This document shows positions 12,911 to 26,639 of a DNA stretch of 64,000 bases, in pieces. The DNA is taken from NCBI GenBank assembly GCA_011009095.1, contig VTPC01004086.1, forward strand, positions 1 to 64,000, written 5' to 3'. The translations under genes and the position numbers were made by a program. The stretch is from Ignelater luminosus. Lineage: Eukaryota; Arthropoda; Insecta; Coleoptera; Elateridae. Each line of letters opens with the position of its first letter. Position 1 is the first letter of the stretch. The notes under the pieces are model-generated. The model worked only from the letters and a program-made list of their open reading frames with translations. It was not told the DNA's origin and did not search any database.

Positions 12911-15050
12911 CTTGATTTGTGTAGCGTTTGAATTCACAAACACTCGGAACCTATAAAAATGTTTCTCAAAGTAAAAAAATTCTTAGAAGTGCCTCACAAT
13001 CCACTGCTCTAAATGAAGGGAGCCTACAGCTTTATGTGGAATTTAAATCACCGAGACCGCGATTCTCTACTTCATAAGTGAAGTGGAGGGATTGCAATCA
13101 AAGTCATGCCATCACAAACTAGGTAATTGCATTTTGTTACAGGTTCTGTTTTTGAACTTACCTTCTCTTTTAAACTTACTAGATTTTGGGTGGGTACCGT
13201 ACTCTTACCTTCTGAGTGTATTTAAACTATTTATTTTGCTCTTGTCTTTCCAATATGCAGTGTAAATTTCTGCTGATGTTTGCGCCCCTATAGCTGTACA
13301 CGTCTGAAACCGGCCCTGTCCTTAGTTGGTTTATATTACACGCAGCATTGGAAGTGAGTGGACAGATTCTCTGGGGCGATGATTAAAAGAGAATTCACGT
13401 AAAGCAGAACCTACAGAACCCGATATGATATGCCTACGAAATTAGAACATAACAGCCTCTATGTGCTGGGTCTCACTTTTACAAATCTAAAATATTCGTG
13501 TCAATCGGCGACTCAAGATTCTTTATACTTACAAGAAACTTATTGGAGTTCTACTAACAAGGTTTATAATAACACAGAAAGCTTCTAATTTCAATTTTTT
13601 TTTTCAAATAAATAGAAAACGATAGCTTGGAATATTTGAGATTTTTAATTCAAAAAAGACCTTAAAACCCGTTATTAAAAAATAAAATAACTTCCTTTGT
13701 ACTAATACAAAATTCTGTATTTTATATTACTTAGGTAACTGACATGAGTTAGATTATTTTTTTGCCAAAAGTGTATTTCACAAAGCTGTTCCCTTGTGGA
13801 CGTCCACTACATCAATACAGTGTAAATCAATTACAGAAAACTAGAACGTTTTAGGTCACTAAAAGGAAATTCAAATTAACCACTTAGCAAATGCAATTAC
13901 GTAGTTTTAATTATTTTTGCATCAATGACTCTAATTAAACCTATCATTGTACTGGTAACAAAAGTTCAACCTTCAATATACTTCTTGTTACACTGTTACT
14001 TCTAGAATGTTAATCCCATTCTTTTATTTTCTAGGAAATACAACCGCATTTGAAACTGAATTAATGAAATTGTCATAACAATGAAAACGTTAAATAAAGC
14101 AAATTGTGCATAGCAGAGCTAAACAAAATGACCTTCAATTATCATTACGGCATTTGTATGGGAGCAATAAACGTCCATTCACATTTGTTTTCCTTACAGT
14201 CAACTAACTGCACATGTGACTTAATGGATGTGAAAATTAATGCTGGCTGTTAGTGTTATGTAGCGGTAGTAATCTGGAAGCGATACCATTAGTACGTCAA
14301 TCAAAGCAACACACGGGCGGAATATTCATTTTAAACTAAAAACATCCGCCATTTAAATATTTTAAAATATTCCGGGTACAGGGGACGTAAAGATGAAGAA
14401 CTAGCCTCGAAGATCGTTAATTTTGATTAAGATTTAGTAATATCATCCGGAGTCTACCACATCTTAATATAAACGAACAACGAACTATATCCGAGCTTGT
14501 TAGCTGCTTACTTGTCGCATCTAACTTTGCAAGGGTAATTAGAACACAATGAATAATTTAACCCCGTCCTCATAAATACTAATTACAGAGACCGACCAGG
14601 CACGCTTGCTGGGGATTTGGGTAGTACTATCTTCTTATCTACAGACGTCTGCCACGGTTAACGAGAATTAGCTACCCCGGACCTTTCTAAATTTTTTATT
14701 TTCTAAAAAAAAAATAAATTATCAACAAATTCTCATTTAACCAAAACACCTACTTATAAATTACCGCGATTTCCCTTTAAATGTTCTGATTTGCTGCTAA
14801 TTTGTTTTAAAATAAACTTTGTTTCTACTACTTCTGTTTTGTTTATGGAGAGCGAAGGCTCACTAAATTGTAGTGATTCCTTTGTGAAATGCTTATACAG
14901 GGTGTCCATACACACAATTTTTATTTTTCATCTGTGTTCAGTTTATCAAACCCTGCATAAGATGAAAAATGAAAATGAAAATGAAAAATTGTACCTACAG
15001 AACGATTTTTAGCATCATGCAGAGCCTACTTTTTCTTCCTATTTTATTAT
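12911..15050. other. AT-rich stretch with no recognised gene
   Basis: No domain was recognised. A tacagggtgtcc motif at about 14898, of a kind seen at ends of many insect transposons, is followed by (GAAAAT)-type simple sequence at 14961-14990. No matching partner end was found. Confidence 0.35.
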
Positions 15051-15058
15051 TCTTTTTC

Positions 15059-15730
15059 TTACAAAGGTTTTTCCTCAAATCTCAATATCAGGTAATTTAC
15101 TAGTCTATGGATAATCGTTGGAAAAAAATTTTTGTCTAAATACATCTGCAGAAATAGTTTCTCGTTGATAAAGACTTGAACAGCAGATGATAGCAAGTCT
15201 TCCTCTGAAGAGGTATTCCTACTGAACCTAAATCTCGATTTTATGTTAGCTAAATTCACTGCTTGGTCTGACGATTGACAATCTTGCATGAGCAAGCATT
15301 CATGTATCAGCTGTTTCATGAAAAAGAAAAAGAAATTTAAATATACCTTGGTCCAAGAGTTGTAGTTTATTAGAGATGTGGGGTGGAAACTGTGAATACT
15401 ACAATTCCATTTTGTTCGATGAAATATTTTTAACTTTTAAAAAGTTAGCGCATTTTATTCATTCGCACGGACATACTAAGCCCAAAGGATTCATTTGTAA
15501 CATATGCTCCGTCATTCCAAGATAGCTTGATCGAATCGATTTTGAAGAAAAATCTACTTTGATAGCACAGTACTACCATAAGCGCAAATTTGTGTGCACG
15601 TTCTTTGTCAACGGTTTTTTGCATGGTGATCAGACCGGTGGCGTCTAAAAATAAATTAGAAATAGTTGCATGTTCTAAAGTTGACTCTGGAGTAAACCAA
15701 CAGCAGGTGGTAAACTGTTCCAATTTATAT
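15059..15730 (-). pseudogene. piggyBac-like copy A, upstream part only
   Basis: Two minus-strand open frames (15445-15723 and 15059-15319) have no clear domain on their own. Their DNA aligns by eye with 19350-19800 in copy B: tctgcagaaatag, gcagatgatagcaa, cattgaacctaaa-like and agctgtttcatgaaaa stretches occur in the same order. In copy B this segment lies just upstream of a recognisable piggyBac transposase core, so copy A is read as a truncated 5' part of the same family. The core that should follow below 15050 is not visible. The frames here are more open than in copy B. An unrelated duplicated host sequence cannot be excluded. Confidence 0.5.
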
Positions 15731-15959
15731 ACCTTGACATAATCTTTGTTCTAATCTATAAAAGCAATTGTTAAATTTTTTAATTTAAATGAGAATTGCA
15801 GAATAGTGGGCAGTCAGGGGAAATCCACATTCGGCAGGTTGCCAATGCAGCTCTAACTCGAAGATCAAGGGTTACACTTTTTCAAAAGTGAGAAAAATTC
15901 AGGGTTTTCGGACAAGGAAGTAAACTCTCAAGCAATGTTTGGCACATTAAAAATTTCTT

Positions 15960-17575
15960 CTGGAGGCACTGAAACACCTTCAGGGTTGCTGGTATGCCCG
16001 CATCTTTGGACGCGATTGGGCCACGAGTGATGAGGAAAAAGTCAATCTGTTTTCAGATCATCTAGCCCAGGTTTTTACCCCGCTCCCTTCCATCAATACC
16101 ATCGACGAATATCTTGATGCTAAATGTCTCTACGAATCAATGCCTCCTCTTCTGCATAAGTACGAACTTAAATACAAAACTTGCACACTCACAAAGCCCC
16201 AGGACATGACTTAATTGTTGGAGAACACCCCAAACAACCACCAAGAAAAGCCTTAGTCTAACTACTATTTATAACAGCATGCTTGGACTGTGCCATATAT
16301 CTATTCAATGGAAGTGTGCTCAAATTTAATAGTACCAAAAGTACCTCCAACTGAGTTTACATCGTACCGCCCAATGAGTATTTTGCCCTTAATGTCAAAA
16401 CTATTTGAAAAGCTTCTTCTAAATAGAATCAAGGACATGATCACTTCTGAAGAGCTGCTCACTGATCATCAATTCGAATCTCGAGAACACCACTGTGCCA
16501 TCCAACAATGTCACAGAATCGTAAATCATATCCTCCTCAGCTTTGAGCAAAAGAAAATGTGTGTCGCTGTGTTCCTAGACATCAAGCACGCTTTTGACAA
16601 AGTGTGGCACAAAGGATTTTTTTACGAAATAAAAACACATTTTCCAAAGCAAATCTACTTGATACTGAAAGAATCTTCCTAGTTAAACTTAATCAGTGTC
16701 CAAGTATTGTCTAATTCAGTCAGGGGTACCGCAGGACAGTGTATTGTGGGCATTCCTCTATCTACTATATACTGCTGATGTGCCAGTCACAAAAACACTA
16801 TGTTAGCCACTTTGGCGGATGACACGGCAATTTAATCAAACCACCAAGACTCTTGCTCCTATTAATTTACAAACACACCTAAACCTCCTACAAGACTGGC
16901 TCTTGAAATGGCAAACTCAGATCAACTCTGAAAAATCATCCCAAATCACGTTCACAAATAAACGTAGCTCCTGTCCACTAGTCTCAATAATAACACTCCG
17001 ATACCAACTAGAACGGAAGTTAAATATCTGGGGTTACATCTTGATCAAAAGCTAACTTGGAAAGCCAGAAAATCAGCAATTAACCTTAAAAGTCAGACAA
17101 ATACATTGGCTACTTGGTAGAAACTCTGGAAAAAAAACTTCTACTCTATAAAGCAATACTCAAGCCAATCTGGATATATGAAATCTAGCTTTGGGGATGT
17201 GCTAAACCATCAACCACCAAAATTCTCCAGACCTTCCAATCAAAGACACTGAGAACGATCGTCAGCGTACCGTAGTGGTTATCAACGCGACAGTCCACAA
17301 CGATCTTGGAATACCCCTAGTGAAAGATGTTATCCAGCCATTTGCTATCAAATACCGAGACCGCTCTTCAAATCATCCTAACAACCTCATAATTGAGCTT
17401 TCTAATCTGTCCCCATTGGAGCGCAGACTAAAGAAACAATGGCCTGTAGATTTGCTGAATTAATTCATGGTGAACCGTCACTGAATGGCTTTCGCTTCAA
17501 GTCGATCCACATGCATCTCATTTACTTATTACTCGCTGTAGTTGAGTAGAATGTAAATGCGCAGAAAATAAATAA
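15960..17575 (+). mobile_element. Jockey-type LINE, 5'-truncated RT fragment
   Basis: Non-LTR retrotransposon remnant. Pre-RT sequence near 16010-16110 reads WATSDEEKVNLFSDHLAQVF, typical of Jockey-like elements after the endonuclease. Then follow YRPMSILPLMSKLFEKLLL (RT block), a GFR-like segment changed to FESREHHCA, and VFLDIKHAFDKVWHKGF (motif A, with Asp) at 16290-16682. A GVPQ-like segment lies near 16720-16740, and the catalytic YADDT block is only recognisable as LADDTAI near 16810. Later pieces at 16819-17055 and 17275-17463 (SPLERRLKKQWPVDLLN) match the C-terminal tail. It ends in an aataaataaataaa tail near 17575. The endonuclease and gag are absent, and several frameshifts and stops break it. 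It sits between piggyBac copies A and B. Confidence 0.85.
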
Positions 17576-17639
17576 ATAAACACAAAAATTTCTCTTGGAC
17601 AGTAATCTTGGTATTATAATTTCTTGTAGATGTTGAAAA

Positions 17640-19800
17640 TTCTCATATATTTGTTAAGCTGACCCACTGAAGATCAACTCTTTATTTAGTCAAACCCTCG
17701 ACTGTGATTCTCGCAATGCAATTTTGACTTCAGAATTTTGTAGGCAAAACGCTACGTCTAGGACTTCCAACTTGGACATAAAAATCCCCACCTTCAGTTT
17801 TGATCATTCAACAATTGTATGAGCTTTTGCTTGATCTAATAGGTCAGTTTCCTCTGGTTGGTTTTATTGCTTTCAGAAGTAAAACTGCACTGATGACGAT
17901 ACATGTGGTAAAGAAGCTGTGATTGCTGAGTAGCCGGTAGTTGCTTCATTATTTTGGTATTGTAGCGTCACAGTTACTTACTTCAAATCCATGTTTTGCA
18001 AGCAGTTGTTGGTTTATCATGTTCATGACGATGTTCTCAGAAAATTGCACTAAGTCTTCAGGCTTTCCTAGTTTTTTGAAACAGTTTGACTATAATCTTT
18101 CAAATTCTGGTTATTTATGAGTTGTCACTAAAATCTGCTTATAGAAATTATGTTATTATTATTTCTTACGGGCAAAACGTTGGTATTAATTGCAGCTACA
18201 TTGAAAAAAGGGAAAAAGATCACCAACCTACGCCTGTTCTAGTAGAGTTGTAGTACGTTATGATAGCAGGTTTTTCTGCCTGTCCATGTTTAATCGTCAT
18301 TAGCAAAATCACATTTTTCTTGGATGCTTGATATCCATAAATGTTCGATTATACTAGTCCTTGTTAATTTGCCAAAACTCTTGAAAAATTTAAGGTTTTT
18401 TCCTCTCGTGGTACTTAAATTGTGAGCTTTTTCTCTGCAAGCTTTTTTATCAGACTAAAATCTGTAAATCACTTATTCATAATTATGTTTCGTGTGCTGT
18501 TCTAAATCAGTTCAGTATAAGTCTCATTACAGGGTCTACTACTTTATTGCTAACATCATGTTCATCTTGCTAGTTCTTCCCTGCGTAGATCTTCACATCT
18601 TAAGTACAGGACAATTTGGAACCAACCGTTAAAGAAAAACTAATCCTGTATTTTCTGGGTTTTCTAAAATCGATCATCCATTGTCACACTCTCGTTAAGC
18701 AAATATGAATTCTGAAAGTTTTTACAAATAATTTGGATTGGAGTCAGTTGGTCCTTAACACCCCTTTTGTTTTTTGCTTTGTCATCTACACCAGGAAACT
18801 TTTTTAGAATATTTCGAAACGCAGCATTTCTAGCCCAATAAGACTTTTTTCAACGCCATGAGTCCATAACATTTTGTTTATGTACCTGCGGGATATTTTC
18901 CTCCTACATGCAAAATTTACAAGCAAGCAATCAAATATTTCTGAAGAAACCGTCAAAGCTGGCTGACTGTTTAAGAATTAATCTCCATTTTCGACTTCAG
19001 TTTGTATTAGTACGCGGAAAGATGGAGAATCTTAAGCACACTAACCCGCAGCAATGACCAGGTGTTGGATAATGGTGCTGGTGGAGAAAGAAGGCTCACA
19101 CAAAACAGACAGTACGAAATAAATTTCTAGGCTAGTTCTGATATTGACCAGTACGATGAATTTTGGGTATTGAGCAGTGCAGTCTCGGATGATTGGACAA
19201 GACGTTGATAGTACTAGTTTCACTTCAAGGCCTTCCTACCGCAAACCTGGACTGAGCAGCTGCAAACTACATCTTTTCATGATATCGTCTTCTAACCCGA
19301 GGTACAAAATCTCTCCAATTGGAATTGCCAACCGACTTGAGTGCTGGTCAATAATCTGCAGAAATAGTTGCAGTTTTAGTTTTTTGTAGACAACAACTTG
19401 AATTGCAGATGATAGCAATTCTCTCCTGGGGAAGTGTTTGTATCAACCGGAACAATCTCATTGAACCTAAACCTCGCTTTTATATTAACTGAATTTGCTG
19501 ATGGATGGGCAAGGATGCAAGTGGGAGCTGTTTCATGAAAACAAACTTAAATGGATATAACATTATTTTATTTCCTGAATAGGCACTAACTACGTATATA
19601 GATGGATTCGAAATCAGTAGGAATTTTTTGTTTGACTAAAACTTTTGAAAGTTAGCTTATGTCTGCCAAAGGGCCTGTATCTGTTGTACCAGTCATCATT
19701 ATAGCTTGATCTTCTTGATGTTGAAAAAAGATTTACATTGGTAGCACCAACACCTCGACATGTGTGACCAGTTCATCCTTTCTGATCTATTTGCAGTTGT
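17640..19800 (-). pseudogene. piggyBac-like transposase pseudogene, copy B
   Basis: DDE transposase of the piggyBac superfamily (TTAA-specific cut and paste), minus strand. Recognisable core: KKSYWARNAAFRNILKKF near 18850-18790, then TPIQIICKNFQNSY and NESVTMDDRF near 18735-18680, matching the family's P-I-x-x-x-F and x-x-D-E blocks, with the first Asp kept. After a poorly conserved stretch, KNVILLMTI and KPAIITYYNSTRTGV (18320-18230) match the segment before the D-x-x-D-Q block, which is itself deleted. FFNVAAINTNVL follows. The upstream part (19020-19560) is shared with copies A and C. Stops and frameshifts are frequent. The family call rests on block order, and TIRs were not found. Confidence 0.7.
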
Positions 19801-20389
19801 TTTAAAGTTCACTAAAACGATGATAAGCTTAATTTAATAGAATGAAAGCTTGCATTGGAGTTAACGAATAACGATAAATGACCTGTCTCAGTTTCTTTTG
19901 AATAAAATTGACGGTTGCTTTATTGGAACTGGCCATGACGGCAAATCATGACCATTTAACAGAGGGCGCATAAAGCCTCAAAATGTGGATAATGTCCGTT
20001 AACTTTGAGAAATTCTTCATAGCATATTTGTCTAGCTAATTTAAGTTCCAGTTCAGAAAACATGGCCAAATATCTTCTTGTACTATCAGGGCAGATTTCA
20101 TTTCAAGAGAAATGAAAGCTCTGAAAGTTACGACTAAAGTCCAAATTATGAAAGTTAAGGTCACGGACATTTCTTGTATAGTTGGATAACCTACTTTTGG
20201 CTACTTTTTATGCAATATTTCTTATGCTCATATCATTATACAGCTTTAAAATCAAAGCATGTCCATTACCTTCTCGTTTAAGTTCGAGCTTGCCAATAGA
20301 AGGATTAAGGTATCAGCTGATAACCGATATCTCCGCATCCTCTTCTCTTTTATTTCCTCGTAGACAGTTCAAGCTCTTATTATAGGCTA

Positions 20390-22500
20390 AATTCTCGACA
20401 GTGAATTATTAGCAATTTTTTCTAGAATTCTGTAGGTATCATCAACCTGCAGGATTTGCAACCTGGACATAAAAAATGACTTTAGATCAAAACTGTCTCA
20501 GTTCCCCGTTTTGACCATTGAACCTACAGCTAGAACCAACTGAGTATAGCAGCGGACGACCTTTTGAGTAGTTTCTAAACTGTACAACCTTTGAAATAAT
20601 TTTCTTTTCTTGCTTCTCAGTCCTATTATTTGTGATTAGTTAGGTTCAAGTACCGAGGTAGCTTCAATTCAAAGAAGGTGTGATTGCTATATGATGTACG
20701 CTCATAAAAATGAATAAAACTGATTGCTGAGTAGCAAAGAAAAATTGCAGTGTTCCAGGTTTTCTTAATTTTTTGAAACAATGTGACCATAATCTAGAAA
20801 GCTCTGGCTATAGTCATTGCCTTTAAACCCATTTCAGCAAACTGCTGATTGAAATTCACAGACGCACCTTTTCATGCGTTTTACATACTTTTGATACTTA
20901 ACTGTCTTTTCACCTTCTTGGTAGCTAGTGTATCCTTTTTTTGTTTTATCGCAAATTATCTTTTTAGCTTTTGATTGCTTAGCTACCTCAGAATTAAAAT
21001 TTGTCTGGTACTGTTTACATTTCTCTCTGTTAATCCTTGAGATAATTTTTTTCATTTGATTATTTCAAGGTAAATGTGCTTATAAGCCAATTTGTTTATG
21101 AGATTTTCTTCTAGAAGTTATAGCATTTATTCCAGCCACGTTGAGGATATAGAAAAAAAGAGCGTCATGGGTTAGCGCTTGGAGTTTCTGGCAACACTGT
21201 AAGTTTTTCTCTTTTGGTCAGCGATATCTATGCCAGCATTTTTCGACATCTACAGATTTCATGTCTATATAATTTTTTATCATGCATGTTAGAATACAAA
21301 ATCACCTTTTTATTGTGTTTTGATAGGGAAGAGGTTAACATCCCTCTTTTAATTTGGTATCCAAAAATATTTGAGTGAACTAGTCATTTTTCATTTGTGG
21401 AAATCATTGAGGAATTTGTGATTTTCATTCTGCTAGCTTTTTTGCCGTGGTTATGTCTAGAGACAACCACAGAAAAAATTTTCATTCCATATTTTCTGGA
21501 ATTTGAGGGAATGTGCTGTTTGAAACCTGCAGCATCCTCTAAAAACGATCATTCTGACAGTTTCTTTTTACAAATGACTCAAATAAGTCCATCTTCGTTC
21601 TTTCTTCTTTTGTTTCTGTATCAAAACAGGTACAGCTTATTAAAAATAGAAATAGAAGCGACACTTCTTCAGCCTTCTTCAGAATATTACGAGGAACAGG
21701 TCTTATACCCCTCAAATAGGTTTCTTCTTCCAAAAGCTATGAGTCCACGAATTTGTTACTGTTTCTGTGGAAAGCTGTTGTAGATTTTCAAATTTAAATT
21801 TTGCTTTTTGGTTTGTACCAAAGTTTTCATTTCTTTTCAGCGTTCATAGTTTTAGTGTCCATATTGGTGTCTTCACTGTGTAAAGAAGGTTTTAAAATTG
21901 AAGCGAGCTTTTGCAGGCGTCGATACCTCATCGTAGAAACTGAAAAAGAACATTGAATAATGGAGGCGTAATTGCAAGAAGCTTTTACACACCACTCAAA
22001 AGTCACAAGCAAGCAAGCAACCAAGCAACCACCTCAGAAATCTCTGCTTTGAACTTTAGTTCGTACATACTAGTAATGATCAGGAGTTGGAGAATGGAAT
22101 AATTGACACAAAGCAGGCGGCACGAACTCAATTGCTGCATTGACTATGATACGTATAGGATGAGGTCTCGAGCTCCAGGCAACTGCGTCTAGTCAAGTTG
22201 TGGGTATTGGACAGTGTAGTGTTACTGAAACGTTGACAGGCTTCGGTGACTGCAACAGTACTAGTCTCTCTTCAAGAGGTTCCTATCGCAGACGTGGAGA
22301 GCGCGGTAACTGGATTCGGCGGCTGTAGACGCCACCCTTTTCCATGACTTCGTAATTTACCCAAGTTGATATGGTAGATTTTCGAATTTTCCTAGGCTTC
22401 CCAAACCAGGTGGCGACCAAAGTGGATGGTAAGGCAGCTCGCAAACTAAATCTCTCCAATCGGGATAGCAAACTGGTTTCAGTGCTCGCGAATAAATGGC
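20390..22500 (-). pseudogene. piggyBac-like transposase pseudogene, copy C
   Basis: Second copy of the same piggyBac lineage, minus strand, colinear with copy B in DNA (for example gaatatt, gccatgagtccat-like, ttttttgaaacaa and gattgctgagtagc stretches). The core preserves what copy B has lost. VFRGCCRFQT near 21550, one indel, then HIPSNSRKYGMKIFSVVVS matches the family's FRGR-C-x-F, IPxKPxKYG-K-I block. GIDIADQ and TYSVARNSKR near 21240-21170 match the G-G-V-D-x-x-D-Q and Y-S-V-A-R-x-S-R-R-W-P block, with a stop at the expected Trp. LFFYILNVAGINA follows in a shifted frame. The tail KYQKYVKRMKRCVCEFQSAVC-like region (20834-20920) recalls the Cys-rich C-terminal domain. It is disrupted throughout. 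Plus-strand open frames over this interval are antisense artefacts. Confidence 0.75.
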
Positions 22501-25500
22501 GGTTGAGTAGATGAATCGAGATGGAACTTCAGGAAATGTCTGATCAGCCGATAATATCTGTGAAAGTAGACGTCTCCTTAAGGTACTGTAGAAAGGTTAT
22601 AGACAAGTTTTTGTCACGTGGTGAGAAACGTACGGTACGTCGTTTCAAGGATTCTTAGTATCGTTGGGAAGTGATTAATATAGAGTACAATACCTAAAGA
22701 CATTTAGGTAGCGCAATGCAATTCTGACGGAGCTTGTTTGCAGAATATGGAGTTAGGACGACCAGAATCATGTTGATGGCCTGAACAGTGGTAGTAGAAA
22801 AAGGGCAGTTTACTTTACAGGGCCACATCATCACACACCAATTGACACGGGGTAGTGGAAAGCGATGTCGAATGAAATGTCTTGCGTTTATTCAAGAAAC
22901 TGTAGAGGTGCTCAGACGGCCTGGGCCCTATAACTCAGAGACCGGCTGGAGTATGTTGGCAGGAATGGGTATGCTGAAGGCATTTTATCAGCACGTCTTC
23001 ACTCTTCTGCACAACACTAATCTCATATTTAAGATTTGCACTTACGTGTAGACTAGACGAAGGGGAGAACTTACCCAGAGAGGAAGATTTTTTCAAAATT
23101 CTTCTCATTCTTAGCAACAGTGTATGTCTGACTGTGTATTTTAAAGATGCAGGTAGCTAGCAAATGGGCTTATTTCCAATGCAGTTTCTCGGTTTTTGTA
23201 TTACGTATAAATTGTAGATCTTGCGTCCTCTGTTGCTATAGCCGAGATGTCTTGGCGCAGCTACATTTTCGTTCTATTACCTTGCAGATGTCTTAATAAC
23301 TGTATTCCACCCTAGCTTGGTGTCTGAGGTCAAAAGACTGATTGAGCTTGATGGAAGCATGTTTCTATAACAGGAGCTGTAGAATTTCAGGTTTTTCCGT
23401 TTCTTCTTCTAGTTGTTCTTCATAATTTACCTCCTAGTAAACTTTTTTTTATGCCAGCTGCAAGCCGTAGCAGCGTAGTTTTCGTATAGGTCGATACATC
23501 TTGCGCCAGATACTTTACATCATGGCACAGATCATTAATGGGTGTTATATCATTTCTTTCCCATCAGACTTTCTATATCTGTCCATCTATATAACATCTT
23601 TGGCTAATATCTTTCTTAACAAGAAAACCATTACGGTCAAAACGTAACTTTCAGATTCTGCTCAAATATTCTAAACCAGACAAAAGCTCATGCAGCTACT
23701 CGTAGAAATATCCTTGACAAAATATGGTATTAGGAATAGGAAGGAAAAAAGCAACAAGAGTTAAAGAATTAATAAAACTTTGAGGATAACGTGTTTTCTA
23801 TCGCAGTTCTTACCTCACAAACTTCTAGAACCTTGGCTATGCCGACACCATTAATATCAACCAGAAAAATAAGCAAACCCTCGACTAGATTTGTTTAAAC
23901 GAAAATAGATGCTCAGAAAATTTAAATATTTATTCGTCCTCTTATGAAAAGTTAAATCAATTCCGTGTAATTAGATTTCTATTATTAACTTTATTTTAAC
24001 AGTATTAGCTCAAATTGATTTTAATCTTTTTAAAAGAACTAATGTTACCATTATGTACCACTAAATTAACAAACTAGTTTTATAAGGAATCAGTTAATTT
24101 TTATCGCAATTCAAATTAAGTGTAAACTCTAATTAACTAATGACTAACAATCATGCAATATAAACATTTAAATGAGGATTGTTAAGTATGTAATTTGCTC
24201 TGAAACACTTTATATAAAAACCTAACAAACTTTAATTAATTTTCTTTTGTTCCTGATAAGAAAGTATTATCAAACAATCAAAAAATGATTTATCGGTCAA
24301 AGATTTAAAAAGGAATTAATGGAAGATTAATCTTCCTTTTCTTATAAAGCTATTGAGTTTCCCTTAGCTGCATTTAACTTCGTAGTTTCGTAACAAGTAA
24401 TTTCACCTAAATAAACAACAACACTGAAAGTAATTCGATCAGATTGAAAATAAACCGAAAATAGATCTAATCCCCACAGAAGGTGGATATCCTAATAATA
24501 CCAGTTGCTTGAACGTGGTCAGAGAAGACGAACAAGGGGTAAATCAGCAGGGAGTCAAAGAATTGGCAATTTATCTTGCAATGTAATGGCAGAGGAAAGC
24601 TTTGGTCTGTTGTGTCACCTCTATACCACCTATATCGATCATCTTATATAACATCATATATCTCTTTTGCTCTATTATTATTATTACTACTACTATCATT
24701 AATTATATGATAAATAATTCTCACCATCCCCTTAAATGTCGATAATGCGATTGCGCTATCATCAACTAGCTTTATAGCTTTCATCTAATAGTACGCGTAG
24801 CAGCAGAGGTAGTTGGTTTAAAATCCTACGTAAATCTATAAAACGGGATTGTAGTAGGAGATTAAACCTGATGAAATAGCGAACCATTACACACAGTAAA
24901 CACGGTTTTATCAGTTCGCAGTTAAACATTAGCAAACTGCTAATACCGGGTTTACACTTCAACGGAATAGCTTTAGTTGCTAAACGCTGACACTGCTCAT
25001 TACATTTCCCAAATCCGGGTAAACATCCAACAAAATGTAGCAGACCTACACTAGTCGTATGTTCGAAAATGTTGCAGAAATTTGCTCTTTTATGTTTGCT
25101 AAATGAGCTGTGCTTCTGCTGTAACTGTTCTCCTCTTTAAACACTCGAAAACACTCCCAAAAGAAATAAACCTCCGCAATTATCTATTTTTGTTAGGTTT
25201 GACGTTATTTTGGCTATTTGTGTTTTTGCGTAGGCATTAAGAAAAGGTAAATATAAATTTCGGATATTTTATCTTTCGAAACCCTTAACAACCTTAATTA
25301 CTTACAAAATTTCATAACACAAAATGAAATTTTCCGACAAGAAAATGTTTAAATTTAGCTAATTAAGTATGAAATACCTACAATAAAGTGACTACTAATA
25401 ATCTTAACAAAGGGGAATTATTGTCAGTGAAACTCCCTTCGAGAATCTCTTTTTTTGCTGTAACAAACTTACTGAAAATCCAATTAATTAAATAGAATTT

Positions 25501-26639
25501 CTCCAAAACTTTCCATAAAAGTATTAATTAACCGTTGAAATGCAAACTTTTTAATAATTCATGTTGTGAAGGTACACGTTGCTTCCAACTGAAACATTCA
25601 AAGTTTGATTTTTAATGTAAATGCTTTTCATTTATATTTCTGCTTTTATTTCATAAACACAAATTGAGTAGAATTAAAATGAGTGTTAGCAACAATCAAG
25701 CGTAGTTATTAATATAATTTCAACTTCTTGTTGTTGACGTTATCATGATGAAATTAAAATTAAAGAAGTTTCAAATAAACAGGAACTCTAAACAGATTTA
25801 TTGAGGAAACGAATGGGTTTCTTATCAATCAATGCAGTTTAGGCTTACTGAGACAATAGTTCTATATTTTGCTAAATCACAATCATCCGGCAGAGATGAG
25901 TGACAAGTGCAACTTAAAATTATATTTGGGATAGAATAAGACCCCAAGTAAGTATGTGTTTATTATAATCTAGAAAAGTTTAGATTCAACTCTATAAATA
26001 ACTATCTAAACGGGCGCTACTAAAATGTTTTATTATATAGGTGAACATAGAAACCTGCGTCGCACGTAGATGTTACAGTTTGTTCCTCTTTTTTATATTC
26101 ACTTAACTATTAGATTAGAGCCTTAAACGAATTTTATTTCATATACCAATTCAGACCTCATTGAGTTAATAATACTCCCTTAATTTTATAATTCACATAA
26201 CCTTAAACTAATAAAGGGAGACAAAACAAGGCAGAGAAAAACTGATGATCTAGAGTGGAATATTCCACCATCATTTTATCAAAAAGCACTGGTTTTGTCT
26301 TTATCTTAAGTTATTTCGTTATCATCATCACAAACTTTGAAGAATACAACTACTTATAAAAATGAAAAAGAAAAAATAAAGTAGCTTAACAAGAAAGATC
26401 AAAATTCTATTTTCATATCTAACTACTAGATATCACTGCTGCCAACACGCAACTGGATTGGGGCATTTCTTGTTAAGGTCATAGCTGCAAAAACGTGTCT
26501 CAAGTGGTATAAGTAACCGATCAGGACTTCCTGCATCACACAGTGGGGCCATACAGTTGATTTTTTGGCAAGAACTCCTGGAAACCCAAGGGCGTTATGG
26601 TACAAAGAAATTTGTTAACCGTATCTGTGTAATTTCTGG
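22501..26639. other. AT-rich stretch with no recognised gene
   Basis: Apart from a short ATT/ACT-rich simple stretch at about 24671-24700, I see no repeat structure or domain. Open frames such as 22788-23051 and 24762-24962 have no recognisable similarity. Confidence 0.4.

Noticed and set aside
14890..14990. tacagggtgtcc motif as a transposon end
   Set aside because: No inverted or direct partner was found nearby, so it is mentioned only in the stretch description.
21397..21783. 128-codon plus-strand frame with a hydrophobic start, like a secreted protein
   Set aside because: The minus strand here holds the piggyBac core of copy C in order (FRGCCRF, KYGMKIF).
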